From Distichodus sexfasciatus (taxonomy: Eukaryota > Chordata > Actinopteri > Characiformes > Distichodontidae), in contig JAVGVS010000491.1 of NCBI GenBank assembly GCA_032718565.1, forward strand, positions 201,691 through 265,690: DNA of 64,000 bases, in the 5' to 3' direction. The notes under the pieces are model-generated. The model worked only from the letters and a program-made list of their open reading frames with translations, searched no databases and had not been told where the DNA came from. Positions 23,122 to 33,934 of the stretch are shown in pieces. The translations under genes and the position numbers were made by a program. Position 1 is the first letter of the stretch, and each line of letters opens with the position of its first letter.

Positions 23122-23360
23122 CTTATTCTTATTCTTTCTCTTTCGGCTTTTCCCTTCAGGGGTCGCCACAGTGAATCATCCTTCTCCATTTAGACCTATC
23201 TTCTGCATCCTCTACCCTCACACCAACTAACTTCATGTCCTCTTTCACCGCATCCATAAATCTCCTGGTGGCTCCAACCTCAGCATCCTTCCACCTATGT
23301 AATCGTTGTCTCTCCTCTGGACATGTCCAAACCATCTCAGTCTGGCCTCTCTGACTTTAT
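23122..23360 (-). mobile_element. 5'-truncated RTE-type LINE tail with target duplication
   Basis: The insert is the 3' end of a non-LTR retrotransposon on the minus strand: the last part of its coding frame, then a simple tail built from AATAAG-like units at 23122-23140. It is flanked by a 20-bp direct repeat starting CAGCCAGAT at 23102-23121 and 23361-23380, identical at 18 of 20 bases. That is the footprint expected from target-primed reverse transcription. The insertion lies at the 5' edge of a DANA-like SINE. Confidence 0.75.
23156..23358 (-). pseudogene. RTE-type LINE ORF2 C-terminus, broken
   Basis: Minus-strand translation begins with KVREARLRWFGHVQRRD, the conserved C-terminal region seen after the reverse transcriptase in RTE-type LINEs of fish. 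After GGRMLRLE the frame shifts, with some sequence apparently missing. It resumes as RRFMDAVKEDMKLVGV and continues to HCGDP and a stop at 23158-23156. Only the tail of ORF2 is present; endonuclease and RT domains are absent. It cannot be functional. Confidence 0.75.
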
Positions 23361-23447
23361 CAGCCAGATGATTTATAATTAAAACATGTATATTGTTTTA
23401 GCAAGCTATCGTAGCTACATGTTTAAGGTGTGGCTGCAATGTAAAAT

Positions 23448-23715
23448 CTTTCCAAGGACCTGGCTGTCCTCTACAACACTGTTGTCCATTTTCAAGTGCT
23501 TTGTGGGGACATTGGACTGGTCCCCATTAGGAAAAGATTCATTTTGTAGAAAATGTCCATGTTTTATTTGAGAAGCTAAACGTGGTAAATGATTTGCTTT
23601 TAGTTACTGTGGTTAAGCTTAGGTTGTAGTGTGGCTGTAGCAATGGAATGGACCTCACAAAGGTCTTAATACAAGTGTGTTTGTATGTGTGTGAGTGTGT
23701 GTGTGTGTGTGAGAT
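23448..23715. repeat. GGACCTGGCTGTC repeat with TG tract, copy 1
   Basis: Starts with GGACCTGGCTGTCCTCTACA, contains GGGGACATTGGACTGGTCCC and ends with GGACCTCACAAAGGTCTTAA next to a (TG)n run (about 23690-23711). The copy at 43255-43490 has the same order and also ends in (TG)n. The two ends of each copy (TGTGAGGACCT and AGGACCTCACA) are nearly inverted. Confidence 0.6.
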
Positions 23716-24194
23716 GCATTGCCACCATTCCCTCATTCAAGCTCTCTCTGGCAACTCGCCATCATTATGCCCAAGCTCTGACCCTCCTCTCCCTCACCGC
23801 TGTGTCGCCATGGTGACGCAGTGCCACCCGGAGAGTTGTGCCCCCACCCGCAGGTTCCACGTTAGCCCCCCGCAGCCTGGACACGTTCACACACTCGACC
23901 GAATTGGGCTCTACGGGCACTGGCGCTGCTCATGTGTCAGGATGCATTAAAGGCACAAACTGACACGGGCAAAAAGCTGAGCAGCAATGGCAGAGTGACT
24001 GGCAGGGAGGGTGCAAGCGTCCGGGTTTGGAAAGATTTTATGCTAGAATACTAAGGTATATAGCCATGGATAGCTAATAATAACGTTTAGTTTAAGTTAT
24101 AATCTATAATAAATAATGTTTATGTTTATAGACTGTAACATATTGTCACTCCAAACTGCTGCTGATCTGACACACATTTAATGTCGGATGATCA

Positions 24195-24290
24195 AGTTGC
24201 TCCAGGTTGAGGACTCTCCCTGAAATTAGGCAAAAAAGGAAGTCACTCTGGATAAGAGCGTCTGCTAAATGCCGTAAATGTAAATAAACT
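24195..24290 (+). mobile_element. SINE family 2, 3' half
   Basis: Contains GTTGCTCCAGGTTGAGGACT, then TCTCCCTGAAATTAGG, then TCTGGATAAGAGCGTCTGCT and AAATGCCGTAAATGTAAAT. Same order as 37140-37235. Confidence 0.7.
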
Positions 24291-24539
24291 AAATTAATTA
24301 ACTGAAGACCATTTGAAGCTGGGTATTATAATACAATTGTAACTTTGATTTTCTTATGATTCACAAAGGCTCATATTTATTCAATTACAATTTTGAATCA
24401 GTTCGATGTCAGTTTAGTTAGTGTATTATGTCATGGTCCTGAATTAGGGTTTAAAAGTTTCAAAAATGATCTGCTGTAACTGACAACATTTGACAAATTT
24501 TCAATATGTGTAGCTACAATACCAAACAAAACACTTTTT

Positions 24540-24670
24540 TGGCAGCATCCGGGGAGCAGCGCTTAGAGACGGTACCTTGCTCATGAGTATCTCTCTGGTA
24601 CCTTTACCATTCCGGGACTTGAACCAGCAACCTTATGGGCCATCTCCCTAATCGTTACACTACCAACCGC
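24540..24670 (-). mobile_element. tRNA-derived SINE (family 1), truncated
   Basis: Reverse copy with GGTACCTTGCTCATGAGTAT, GGTACCTTTACCATTCCGGG and a box-B-like stretch (minus strand) before CCCTAATCGTTACACTACC. The 3' tail half is missing on the left. Confidence 0.7.
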
Positions 24671-24789
24671 CTCCTGGTGACGCTGCCGTGATATTTAGAC
24701 TTAAATGGGGAGGGTTGCGTCAGGAAAGGTATCTGGTGTAAAACTTTTGCCAGATTATGTGGTGATCTCTAATGAGAAATTTTACAAAA

Positions 24790-25060
24790 AAAATTCAAGT
24801 TCTGGCAAAAACTAGCCATTAACCTTTGGCAATACTGCTGAAAACTTTGTGGAAAACTTATGCACCTGGAAAATCTGGCACCAGAAGTCCACTACAAGTT
24901 TGTGATTACAGGCAAATAGTGTTGGCAATCTGTAATTGTTGCCAGAACATTGCCGCAAGTTTGCCACTAGTGGCTGATAATAGTAAACGTGGCGCCATAT
25001 TCTGGCGAACTCTACTGTACACTACAAATTAACCACGTTTGCTGCAAACCTGCTGTAAGG
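24790..25060. repeat. Possible interspersed repeat with internal TGGCAA words
   Basis: TCTGGCAAAAACTAG, TTTGGCAATACTGC, GTTGGCAATCTG, TTGCCGCAAGTTTGCC and TTCTGGCGAACTC repeat loosely within 270 bp. The sequence resembles a decayed fish repeat, but no second copy lies in the window. Confidence 0.3.
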
Positions 25061-25460
25061 GCACAGTGAACACCCTGTGAAATGCGTCATTTGAGATTTT
25101 CTGGGTAAGAAGATCAAATTGAATCAGAACCTCTACTGATCGCCGTCATAGCAACAGCTGGGCTTTGTGTGGATGTGTTAGCGCAGGCTGGATTTCCACA
25201 GTGGAAAGACAGGAAGACAAAATGAGAGTGTTTGGGGACGGTAGAGGTCTCGGGTGCTGAAACAGGGCTACAGAGGGGTCGGGGGGTCAGTGTGTGAGGT
25301 GAGGGGTTAAGTGAGGAGGGTGTGTGTGTGTGTGTGTGAAGGGTAATTAGGGACATTCACCATAGCTTTGTTCCATTAACCTGTCACTTCTTCTAACTGC
25401 TTCATTCTCTTCCTGGACGCTGCTTCTCACTTTGACCTTTTCACCTTAAATTCTCTTATT
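25061..25460. other. No gene seen; short TG run
   Basis: (TG)n at about 25319-25338. Nothing else recognised. Confidence 0.5.
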
Positions 25461-25667
25461 TACACACACACACAGTCACATGTACATATGCACACAAACA
25501 CAAATGCATGCATGCACATACACGCACGCACACACACATACACACATACACAAGCATGCATGCACACACATACACACACACACACACAAGCATTTATGCA
25601 CACACGCACACACATGCATGCACAAACACACACACAAACCTCCTACACAAAAACACATGTACACGTT

Positions 25668-25709
<42 letters not shown>

Positions 25710-25772
25710 GCCTGATGACAAGGCCTCCAGTTCTTCATTTCCCACTGTGTTCCTGGGCATGATGAAGGTTAA

Positions 25773-25815
<43 letters not shown>
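25460..25815. repeat. Compound CA / CATGCA / TA microsatellite and GA run
   Basis: (CA)n interleaved with GCATGCATGCACAC and CATACACACA variants spans 25460-25688, followed by (TA)n to 25710. A separate (GA)n run lies at 25776-25814. The overlapping His/Thr-rich frames are translations of the repeat. Confidence 0.9.
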
Positions 25816-25817
<2 letters not shown>

Positions 25818-26763
25818 GATCATTTCCGTTTGATATGAAATTGATACAGAACTTCCATTAGTGTATTTGTTTTTAATGATGAAACACAAAAATGCGGTGA
25901 GTCATGGCATGTGGGTGTGTGAGTGAGTGTGTGAGTGACGGAGGAGTGAAAGTGTGTGTGGAGTTGTATTAATAATGGAGAAAATGCTTTTCATTGACAT
26001 TGTATTGCCACTTACAGTCAAGTTGAGTCAAACTTTGGGTTTATTTCTTTATTCAGCTCAGGATATTATTGCATTTTCTGCTCTGATGTGAGATGCTGCT
26101 GTTGACTTGCCATTGCAAATATAAAATTATTATATATAATATATAATATATTAAAATTACAATTTGTTAGTACAAGTAATTACATGACTTACACAACATA
26201 ATTTTGGTACCGAATTGAATTTGACTAATTATATTTATTATTTCATTACTTCATTGGCTCCAGATTTAACTATGCCCCGATTTATGTTAATCTACTATGC
26301 AGATTAAGGTCAGTGAGGATTTATTTATGCATGTATTTATTTATTTATTTATTTCCTGAATTAAGAAGCAACAGTGCAGCAGATGCCTAGTAAACGTTCT
26401 CTGAATATTAGGCTCGCTTCTCCATGGTTAAAGTGAAGGGGTTATGGTTGGCATATAAATGCCCCATCCTGAGCATAATGGCTTTTACCATCTTGCGCCA
26501 GCTACAATAATGGAGATTAAATAATGGAGCTTTCTAAAGCAGCCGTGAGTGAACAGGCTTTCTGGCCGTGTTTCCTGTCTGAACTGTAACAAAGCGGCCG
26601 GCCAGTCGGTCGCTGGAGCATCACTTACGTCCTTCAAGCCGCTGCCCAAATTACAATTACACACCGAGTTTACAGCATTAACGAGACGTCCTCTACATCA
26701 GCCTGGAACCTTCGAGAATGGAGATTCCGTACAGCACACTGTGTTGTAAAATCCTTACTATGC
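25816..26763. other. No gene seen
   Basis: AT-rich with a (TTTA)n run near 26333-26354. Bases 26540-26740 are GC-richer and unique-looking. The 66-codon frame at 26549-26749 is not recognised. Confidence 0.45.
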
Positions 26764-27059
26764 CAGACCCTCCAGGATTTCACAACTATTAGCGCAAATT
26801 CAGCTAATCTCCATGAATTCATTACTACCGTGCAATCTTCACCAATCTTAATGGTTAATAAAAAATTATAGCATATAACATTGTAATTCATTTTTAAAGA
26901 ATCATTATAAAGCAACTTTGACTCACTCCCGCAACTTTATTGCAACAAAACGCCTAAAAACACAACTTTCATCACAACTTTTTAGAAAAGCTGCTGCAAA
27001 ATCAGACATTTTAGGCCACAACAATCTCAAAAAAGGCCTGCGAAATCCTGGAGTGACTG
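26764..27059 (-). mobile_element. Short hAT-like element, family B (complete, ~296 bp)
   Basis: The ends are CAGACCCTCCAGGATTTCA and (inverted) CAGTCACTCCAGGATTTCG, matching over 14-15 of 19 bases. The interior words AACTTTCATCACAACTTTTT and AGGCCACAACAATCTCA match the copy at 8681-9165 in reverse. There is no coding capacity. Flanking 8-mers do not match, so the target duplication has decayed or the ends are misjudged by a few bases. Confidence 0.7.
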
Positions 27060-27592
27060 CTTTGCTAACATCTATGGTATGATTTTGGCTGGTGTTAAAT
27101 TGACTACAATTTTTATAATTTTTTAGGATATTACAATCATTAAATGTCAAACATTCACTATATTCACAAACGATATAAGCTAAACTGAGCCGAGCTTAAG
27201 TACTTTTCCATCACTTTCATGAAGAATGCATTCCGTGGCAGCTTCTTAAAAAAATCTAAAATATGTCTTTCACTCACTACCAGTGAGTAATTCCGATGGT
27301 TTGACTGGCGATTGTTCAATCTTACGATGACGACAGTCATACAACAAAATTGTAAAAATATTTGAAGTTCTGCACGGCAGGGAAACGTATTTTGCGACAC
27401 TGCCGAGATCTTCTGCCTTGTGAGACACCTCACTCTCGCCAACGATCGTTAGTTCAGTTGTCTCAGTGTTTATTGAGATACAGCGCTTATTTTTTGGTGT
27501 TTTTGGTGTTTCAAAGATTAATGTTGCGACTTACGATGTTTTCAAGTAACAATGGGGTCGTTGGAAAACATCTACATAAGTGTGTATATATA
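27060..27592. other. No gene seen
   Basis: Unique-looking sequence. The 102-codon frame at 27362-27670 runs into the Tc1 relic and is not a gene. Confidence 0.45.
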
Positions 27593-27990
27593 TACTCTAC
27601 CGGTCAAAAGTTTGGACACACCTTCCCATTCAATGTTTTTTCTTTATTTTCATTACTATTTACATTGTAGATTCTCACTGAAGGCATCAAAACTATGAAT
27701 GAACTGTGTAAGGGCTATTTGACCCAGAAGGAGAGTGATGGGAGTGCTGTGCCACATAGCCTGGCCTCCACAGTCTCTGACCAAACCAATCGAGATGGTT
27801 TGAGGTGAGATGGACATAGAGTGAAGGCAAAGGGCCAACAAGTGCTCAACATCTCTCAGAACTCCTTCAAGACTATTTGGAAAAACATTTCAGGTGGCGA
27901 CCTCATGAGCTCATGAGAGAATGCCAAAAAGAGTGTGCAAAACATTGATCAAAACAAAAGGCTGGTTGTGCTAAGAATGCAAGATATATA
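27593..27990 (+). mobile_element. Tc1-like transposon relic, internally deleted
   Basis: The left end (CTACCGGTCAAAAGTTTGGA, CACACCTTCCCATTCAATG) and subterminal ACATTGTAGATTCTCACTGA are typical of a widespread fish Tc1-like family. Most of the element is then missing, and a transposase C-terminal stretch follows (see pseudogene). The right inverted end is not recognisable. Confidence 0.8.
27720..27965 (+). pseudogene. Tc1-like transposase C-terminus, broken
   Basis: The plus strand reads a PIEMV motif (the NPIE region carrying the last acidic residue of the DDE/D catalytic triad in Tc1 proteins), with a stop replacing the following residue. After a frameshift it reads VKAKG and later GGDLMSS. 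At least two stops and one frameshift are present. N-terminal DNA-binding and most catalytic regions are absent, so it is inactive. Confidence 0.7.
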
Positions 27991-28624
27991 AAAGTGTGTG
28001 TATTTAAGGTCAAGAACTTTCTGGCTGGTTCCCTTGACAGGTCTTGTCAAGAACCAAGGAGCCGCAGATGTAGAGGTCACAGGGGGTTTGGTCAGATTAT
28101 TTTTCTCCTGTAGACTTTAATTGGGAAAGTTCATCCTCAACATGCCATCACGTTGAAGCAGTTTATTTCTTCTTCAATCAACACAAATTGGGATAAATAG
28201 AGTTATGAAATTAGCTGCGTTATGGAACCGTTTGCTGGTTTCAGAAACTCCAAAAAATGCAGCTGCTGAAATGAACTTGATGAATTAAACTTTAATAAAA
28301 AGCTGACATACTAAACTCCTTCTCTTTTGGAAATTTGTTACGTTGTCTCTCTCGTTCTGTCGTCTGTCTCTCTGACTAGAATTAATGGCTAGTCAGTGTT
28401 CACCCAGAGAGCTTAAAAGCATCACCTCTCTCTTCATCAACTGTCGGCTCATGGCCTTCTCGATGAATGATAATTCCCTCTGAAATTTAATTTCTAGCCG
28501 ATAAATCAAATGTGGCGATTGCTTCTGCCAAACCAGCACGCGCCACCGCCACTTTCCCACCAGTGTAAATGATTAAATGTCATCTGCCCCTCAGAAAATA
28601 AATACATTTATATGCAGTATATAT
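27991..28624. other. No gene seen
   Basis: Unique-looking; a GC-richer stretch at 28370-28560 might be a conserved non-coding element, which cannot be judged from one genome. Confidence 0.4.
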
Positions 28625-28740
28625 TAGAGCTGGGCTTTGTGACCTCAGAACAAATCTTTTTCGTAATTAATTAGACATTTTACTTTGATGTCAAGTTAAT
28701 AATAATTAATCTGGTTTTGGGCTTTACTTTTGTTCTCTCC
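28625..28740 (+). mobile_element. hAT-like family C end, decayed
   Basis: AGAGCTGGGCTTTGTGACCT followed by an ATTAATTAGACATTTTACTT-type stretch matches the left end of family C. The other end is absent. Confidence 0.45.
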
Positions 28741-28786
28741 AATTCGCCCATATTTGGGGCAGCATGTATATGATTGATTTATTTAC

Positions 28787-29565
28787 AAGGATACTGCGAT
28801 AATATCGGAATAATCAGCGATAAAAGCGCTTTTTTGAAGTCATCAGCATTGAATGATGCTTCCGTTTACCCAGTATTTCAGCCAATATTTGATGGCCGCA
28901 TTTGTTATGCGTGGGAAAGGTAGATGTGCTTATGCCGAGGATATTCAAGTGGGATTTTATACTGACCTGTTCTTGTGCCTTAAAATGTATAACATTATTT
29001 TGTGCCAAACTTCAGAGCAATGCAGTGGAATGTTCACCAGCAAAATCTCTCGTCTTTACCTCAACTCTGCCTGCATGTGCATTTTAACTAACTAAATTGC
29101 ATGTTTACATCACTTTGTGATTGTGAGCTCACATGGGCTGTCAACCATGAACCCCATGCTACTACACTTACTAGTATAGTAGTCAAGCGCTATTATCCTC
29201 TTTTTCTATGGTAGTATGCATCTCAGGAAGTGTGAGGGTTCTGGTTGTCAGGCTACGCACTAGGTAGTGCAATATGGAGTGTCACGCGCCCTATTTGACT
29301 TGGTACACTATATAGGGCAGGAAGTGACTTTGCCCTTAAAATGCTCCTTTCGCTCCTCCTTCACACTTTCACTTGTCTTGGCACTTGTTAAAAAATGTCA
29401 TGGTTATGGCATTATTTTTACGTACAAGAATCGAAGTTAAGAGCAAAATATCTTGCCTTTATCATCAAATCTACTATTCTCATTTATCTGCATCAGTATC
29501 CAATATCGATATATGCGCGACAAACATCTAATATCGGGCCATAATTCGCTGTTAATACATCTCTA
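28787..29565 (+). mobile_element. hAT-like family D, copy 1 (near complete)
   Basis: The left end AAGGATACTGCGATAATATC and right end ATATCGGGCCATAATTCGCT, closing near TACATCTCTA, fit the TAGGGATGCACGATATCGG-type inverted ends of a common hAT-like group. Inside are AAAATGTATAACATTATTTT, GTTCACCAGCAAAATCTC, CACTAGGTAGTGCA-like and CCCTATTTGACTTGGTACAC words shared with 42083-42744, 51536-52201 and 60699-61444. A ~88-bp block occurs twice inside in the same direction. No transposase is recognised. Confidence 0.65.
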
Positions 29566-30010
29566 TTTTATTTATATGTACATGCGTATATTCCCTTTGC
29601 GATGCGTAACTTCAGGGTGCCGTCCCGACCGAGCGATTGTCGAGAAGGGCAGGAATACAGCGGAAGGCAATATGATGAATGGAGTTTTGAAATGACTTGT
29701 CTTTTGAATGATTCCGCGTCCCCCAGACTCTGGCTTCTTCATATCCAGCTGTCAGGCGGCACAAATCTGTTGTCTGTGTTTTGTCTTGAGCCTGGCGCTG
29801 TTCTGAAAGAAGGCTCCAGGAAGTTACTCGCGAGATTCTCTCCATGAGAAACAACTCCATCCTTTCTTACCAGACAAGAATTCTCGGGGAATTAAGATGC
29901 TCCTTTTTGTTTCCTGATTGTGTTACAGGTCATTCGGGGCTTATAAATCCAGGATCTTCAAAAAGGTAGGGTTTATTGTTTGTGCAAAATTCAGAGACCA
30001 AGTTTCAGCA
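29566..30010. other. No gene seen
   Basis: Unique-looking and GC-richer than its surroundings. Overlapping 80-codon frames on both strands are unrecognised. Confidence 0.45.
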
Positions 30011-30014
30011 TTAG

Positions 30015-30385
30015 TCCAGTCTTGGTCTCGCCCCGCCATGTTCTTGGTCTCGGCCCTTCAGAGTCTTGGTCTCGCCCCGCCCTGGTCTCGATGTCGTCTT
30101 GGTCTCGCTCCGCCCTGGTCTCGGTCTTGTCTTGGTCTCGCCCCGCCATGTTCGTGGTCTCGGCTTCCCTTCAAGTCTTAGTCTCGCCCGCCCTGTCTCG
30201 ATCTCAAATCTTTAGTCTCGCTCCTTGGTCTCGGTCCCATCTTGGTCTCGCCCACGGCCATGTTGATGGTCTCGGCCTTCTAGAGTCTTAGTCTCGCCCG
30301 CCCTAATTCAGTCTTGTCTTGAATTTTCCTTACATATAGTCTCGGTCTCGGCCGTCACTGAAGTCTTAGTCTTGTCTGGGTCTCG
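30015..30385. repeat. CTTGGTCTCG minisatellite
   Basis: Words GTCTTGGTCTCGCCCCGCC, CTTGGTCTCGGCC and AGTCTTAGTCTCGCCCG repeat at irregular spacing of about 18-45 bp. It is GC-rich against an AT-rich background. The Trp/Ser/Arg-rich open frames are translations of the repeat. Confidence 0.85.
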
Positions 30386-31161
30386 CAGTGACTGAGTAAT
30401 GTCTGCTGCTCCAGTGGTAACTACGGGTCCCATATTCAAACTGGTGATCTGGGAGGTAGGCACTAAATGTCACACTACCAGCTCCCCCGCCTTTGCTTAC
30501 TTTACTGTGCATCTAATACATTTTCTGTGACCTTACTGTAGTTGTTGTACATTGACTATAAATGCATCTCGTATGCAGTACCTTTTAAAAATGTTTTAGT
30601 CACAAAGTTTAAAATAAACAGAAGATATCTAACATTTAAAATAAATACAACTTTTTTAAGACGCTGTGCCTGACCTGATTGCAAAGTTCTCACACAGTAT
30701 GATAATGTTGTTTCCATTCACGGATAAGCCGCCATAAGCGCTCTTGGCGAAAAAAAAAATCAATGAACCGTGGCTGTGGCAATCGCTCCCAGCAGGTCAA
30801 AAGCGAGGACAAAGTGGGATATAGACATACTGTCAGATCTAAGCTCAGCATAGAAGAAACCACTTCATCACGAGAGGAAAGGAATGGTGTTGATAACTCA
30901 CCTCTTCGTCTGTCTGTTTAACCCACAACACCTCCTTCAGACTCTTTATCTCTCTAATGACGGCGGAGAGAAGGAGAGGAATAAAGGAAAAAAAGAAACT
31001 AATTAGACGGTGAAAACATCTCACGTCTAAACTAGTTTCTGGACTAAGATGATCTTCATGGTTACAGTTTCTACTACAGCCGGACGGTTCATGACTCACC
31101 TGGAGCCATTAAATAACTCACAAGTTACACATCTGAGGTCTCATTAACCTCAATCATCATA
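30386..31161. other. No gene seen
   Basis: Unique-looking. The minus-strand 84-codon frame at 30845-31099 has no recognised motif. Confidence 0.45.
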
Positions 31162-31817
31162 TGTGACCCTCCTGACAAACCAATTAAACATGCTTAATGG
31201 AGTTTTCGGCGTTTATGTGCGTGGGGAGTAAAATGTTGGATTTTTTGTTTTTTAGTGTTTTGAAACAGTGGAAGGTCTATACTGTACTGTTGTGAATAAA
31301 TTTAGCTGAAAACTTACCCTTTCCATCCTAAGCGTGACTTTCTTGAGGTGAGGGTCAATTCAGCAGAATGTTAAGATTTTGTGTTTTGACGCTCTACTTA
31401 ATATTTATGGTAAATCCACTGGTTGACTAAGCGTGAAGATATTTCTCGAATCATCTATTCGTCTCCAGTTCAGGCCAACCTATGAGTAGGCTATCCGTGT
31501 GGCTGTGAATGCAGCGTGAAGCTACAGCCAGAAATGGCAATAACCCGCGACACGCCAGCGTCTGTGGAAGTCTCTGGCGATAGTCAACTTCAAAGAAGCA
31601 GATTTCTCCGTTTCTCACTTGGGTGACAGGAGAAACCCGACTCCTTTGAATGTTGATATCTCAGTCATATGTCGTCCCATTCATTCCATATAGGTATCGT
31701 TTTGAAGCTTGATTTATGCCCTTTCATGTTCATTCAGATTCATTCCCCTTTCAAAACATAAAAACTTAATTTTGAAAATTTGCGACAAGCGACTGGTTTT
31801 GCCGTGGGGGGGTCACA
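31162..31817. mobile_element. Short inverted-repeat element, family T copy 1 (656 bp)
   Basis: The left TGTGACCCTCCTGACAAACC and right (inverted) TGTGACCCCCCCACGGCAAA ends, followed by AACCAGTCGC, mirror each other and the copy at 45651-46222. TA stands on both sides, consistent with a TA target duplication. The copy shares TAGGCTATCCGTGTGGCTGT and ATGTCGTCCCATTCATTCCA with its partner. It has about 75 bp (near 31245-31320) that the partner lacks. No coding region. Confidence 0.75.
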
Positions 31818-32515
31818 TATGAGTTTAGTGTGTAATAAAGCTGAGATTTGACTGAACTGAAGCGTTTTAGTGAGAGCCGCGAGCGCTCAAACACACTGCG
31901 TGCGTGTTTACACCGCTGACCAGTGAGCCTGCGTAATCAACATTCTAATAAAGTCGCGGTGTGCACCCTCCTCCAACTCGAATTTTAATTCTTGTGGATC
32001 TGCTTTTATCTCAAATATGTCTTTGTGTTTGACTGACTAATCCGAGTGCAATGGGCAGAAATCCGTCGTAGCGATGGAGAACTTTAACCCTTGAGAATGC
32101 ATCCACAATGACCACGTTTTAAAAATTAATGTTTAATGTTGGGCATACTGAACTATCACGGTTTATCTGGGTGTTCCAAATATATATATATTATTAGGAA
32201 ACATCCCTATATACGGATTGTTAATTGGTTCCAGAACACGCCACTTGAGTCAAAAATGTATTTAATAAAATCCCCTAAAACCCCTAAAATGCGACTTAAG
32301 ACCCCCACTAAACACACCAAAATGCTGTTAATCATGCCATATATATACATAAGACTAGTTGAGCTCAAAAACTCTCAAATTATATTTAAATTATATTTAA
32401 GTTTGTCCCTTTTCACAGAAAGCGTCATTTGCAAATTCTTCACAGATTACACAGCCATGCATGTAACCAGTGATTTAAAATTTTGCATATTAATTCATTA
32501 ATTCCATTTGAACAT
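31818..32515. other. No gene seen
   Basis: Unique-looking on the left. From 32180 the phrase ACATCCCTATATACGGATTG and nearby AT-rich DNA may belong to another decayed element. The 121-codon frame at 32136-32501 is AT-rich and unrecognised. Confidence 0.4.
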
Positions 32516-32751
32516 GGATGTAAATCACAAGCTTCTTCACGATACAATTTCATATCGATTCAGTTCACAATGATCTGACGCCTGCTGATACCATTTTGAT
32601 TCGATTCGATTCAGGAGTTAGCAATATTTATATCCAAACAGTAACTAAAATATGACATTTTTATTCCTGAGCTGTTTGATTTGGATCAATGCTATGAGCT
32701 TATTGATCATTGAATCGATGTATTGATGTAGATTGATGCATCTGTACATCC
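32516..32751. mobile_element. Short hAT-like element, ~236 bp
   Basis: GGATGTAAATCACAAGCTTC at the left and ATCGATGTATTGATGTAGAT ending in TACATCC at the right are inverted at the tips (GGATGTA/TACATCC). The interior has CATATCGATTC and GATTCGATTCGATTC typical of fish hAT-like ends. A related single end lies at 54345-54412. Confidence 0.5.
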
Positions 32752-33170
32752 TTAGTGAGCACAAAAACTTACTGAAAAGAAATGGTTCCCCATATTAATG
32801 CATCAACCGTCACTGCAGTTGTTTCATTTAATTATATTATGTATTTTTATTGTCTTTTAATAGAAATGTGGAATTTATAAATTGTCACAATCACTTTCGT
32901 TCATTTGTCATTTATGACAGATTCCGGATCATTTTTACATTTTTAAATCCACTGCTCTCGCCAGTGACTTGAAGGTTTGTAGTCGTCAGGGGTTTTCTAA
33001 TGATTATTGGAGGAGGGAAGATAAAGTGAGAGGGAATATTCAACAGCGACTCGCTGGCACTGGAGTATCCATCTTCGTCCATGTGAGACGGTGATAGAAG
33101 TGTGAAGGCTGAGGAGAGAGTAATCCCCTTTTGACAGAACCTGAAATATTAACATGGAGAAGAGACGCGC
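32752..33170. other. No gene seen
   Basis: AT-rich then unique-looking; nothing recognised. Confidence 0.5.
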
Positions 33171-33174
33171 GGCT

Positions 33175-33930
33175 ACAACGTGGCTGTCCAGAGGCTTTTG
33201 TATTAATGTTGTAACTTTTGCATTCACACGATGACTTTTATATTTATAGTGTAGATTTTGCATTTATCTTGTGGCTTGTACATTGACATTGTGGCTTTTG
33301 TATTTAAATTGTAGCTTTTAATTTGGACTGCAGCTGATGTATTTGTATTTTAGCTTTTGCATTCACGTTGTAGCTTTTGTTTTCATGCCACAGCTTTTGT
33401 ATTCAATTCAATTCAAATCAATTTTATTTATATAGCGCTCTTAGCAACAGTCTTTGCCACAAAGCACTTTAGATTAAACCAACCCAAACCTCCAACAAGC
33501 AAATCTGAGGTGACTTTCAGCTTTTAATCTGTGTTAATCTGTTGTTGCCTTAATATTCCTGTTATAGCTTTAGAATTCATGTTGTGACATTTGAATTTTG
33601 TATTTAAATTGTAGCTTTTCTATTTGTGTTGTCACTTTTTATTCTCGTTGGAGCATTTGGCCCCGTTTTTTAGCTTTTCATTTGTGCTGTAGCTGATGTA
33701 TTTATGTTTTCGTTTTTGCATTCACATTGTGGCTTTTGTTTTGCTCGTTGCAGCTTTTGCATTTGCTTTTAATTTGTGCTGTAGCTTTTATATTCATGGT
33801 ACAGCTTTGTATTCAAGTTTTAGGCCTTGACATTGTGGCTTTGTGTTTGTATCGTTGCTTTTGCGTTCCTTTTGTAACAGTAGGATTCTTGCTTTAGCTT
33901 TTGAATTTGTATTTGCATCTTTTGTATTCC
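33175..33930. repeat. ~20-bp T-rich minisatellite, interrupted
   Basis: Units of about 20 bp, TTGTAGCTTTTGCATTCACG and variants (GTGGCTTTTGTATTTAAATT, CAGCTTTTGTATTCA), run through the block. The array is split by an unrelated interspersed repeat at 33398-33515, after which it resumes with the same unit. Confidence 0.75.
33398..33515 (+). repeat. ATAGCGCTC interspersed repeat
   Basis: TTTTATTTATATAGCGCTCT followed by GCCACAAAGCACTTTAGATT and AACCCAAACCTCC is a familiar dispersed fish motif. It interrupts the minisatellite cleanly, so it inserted after the array existed. Confidence 0.55.
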
Positions 33931-33934
33931 GTTG

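Noticed and set aside
23648..23950. 100-codon open frame in a GC-rich stretch
   Set aside because: Begins in a TG microsatellite and shows no domain or splice evidence.
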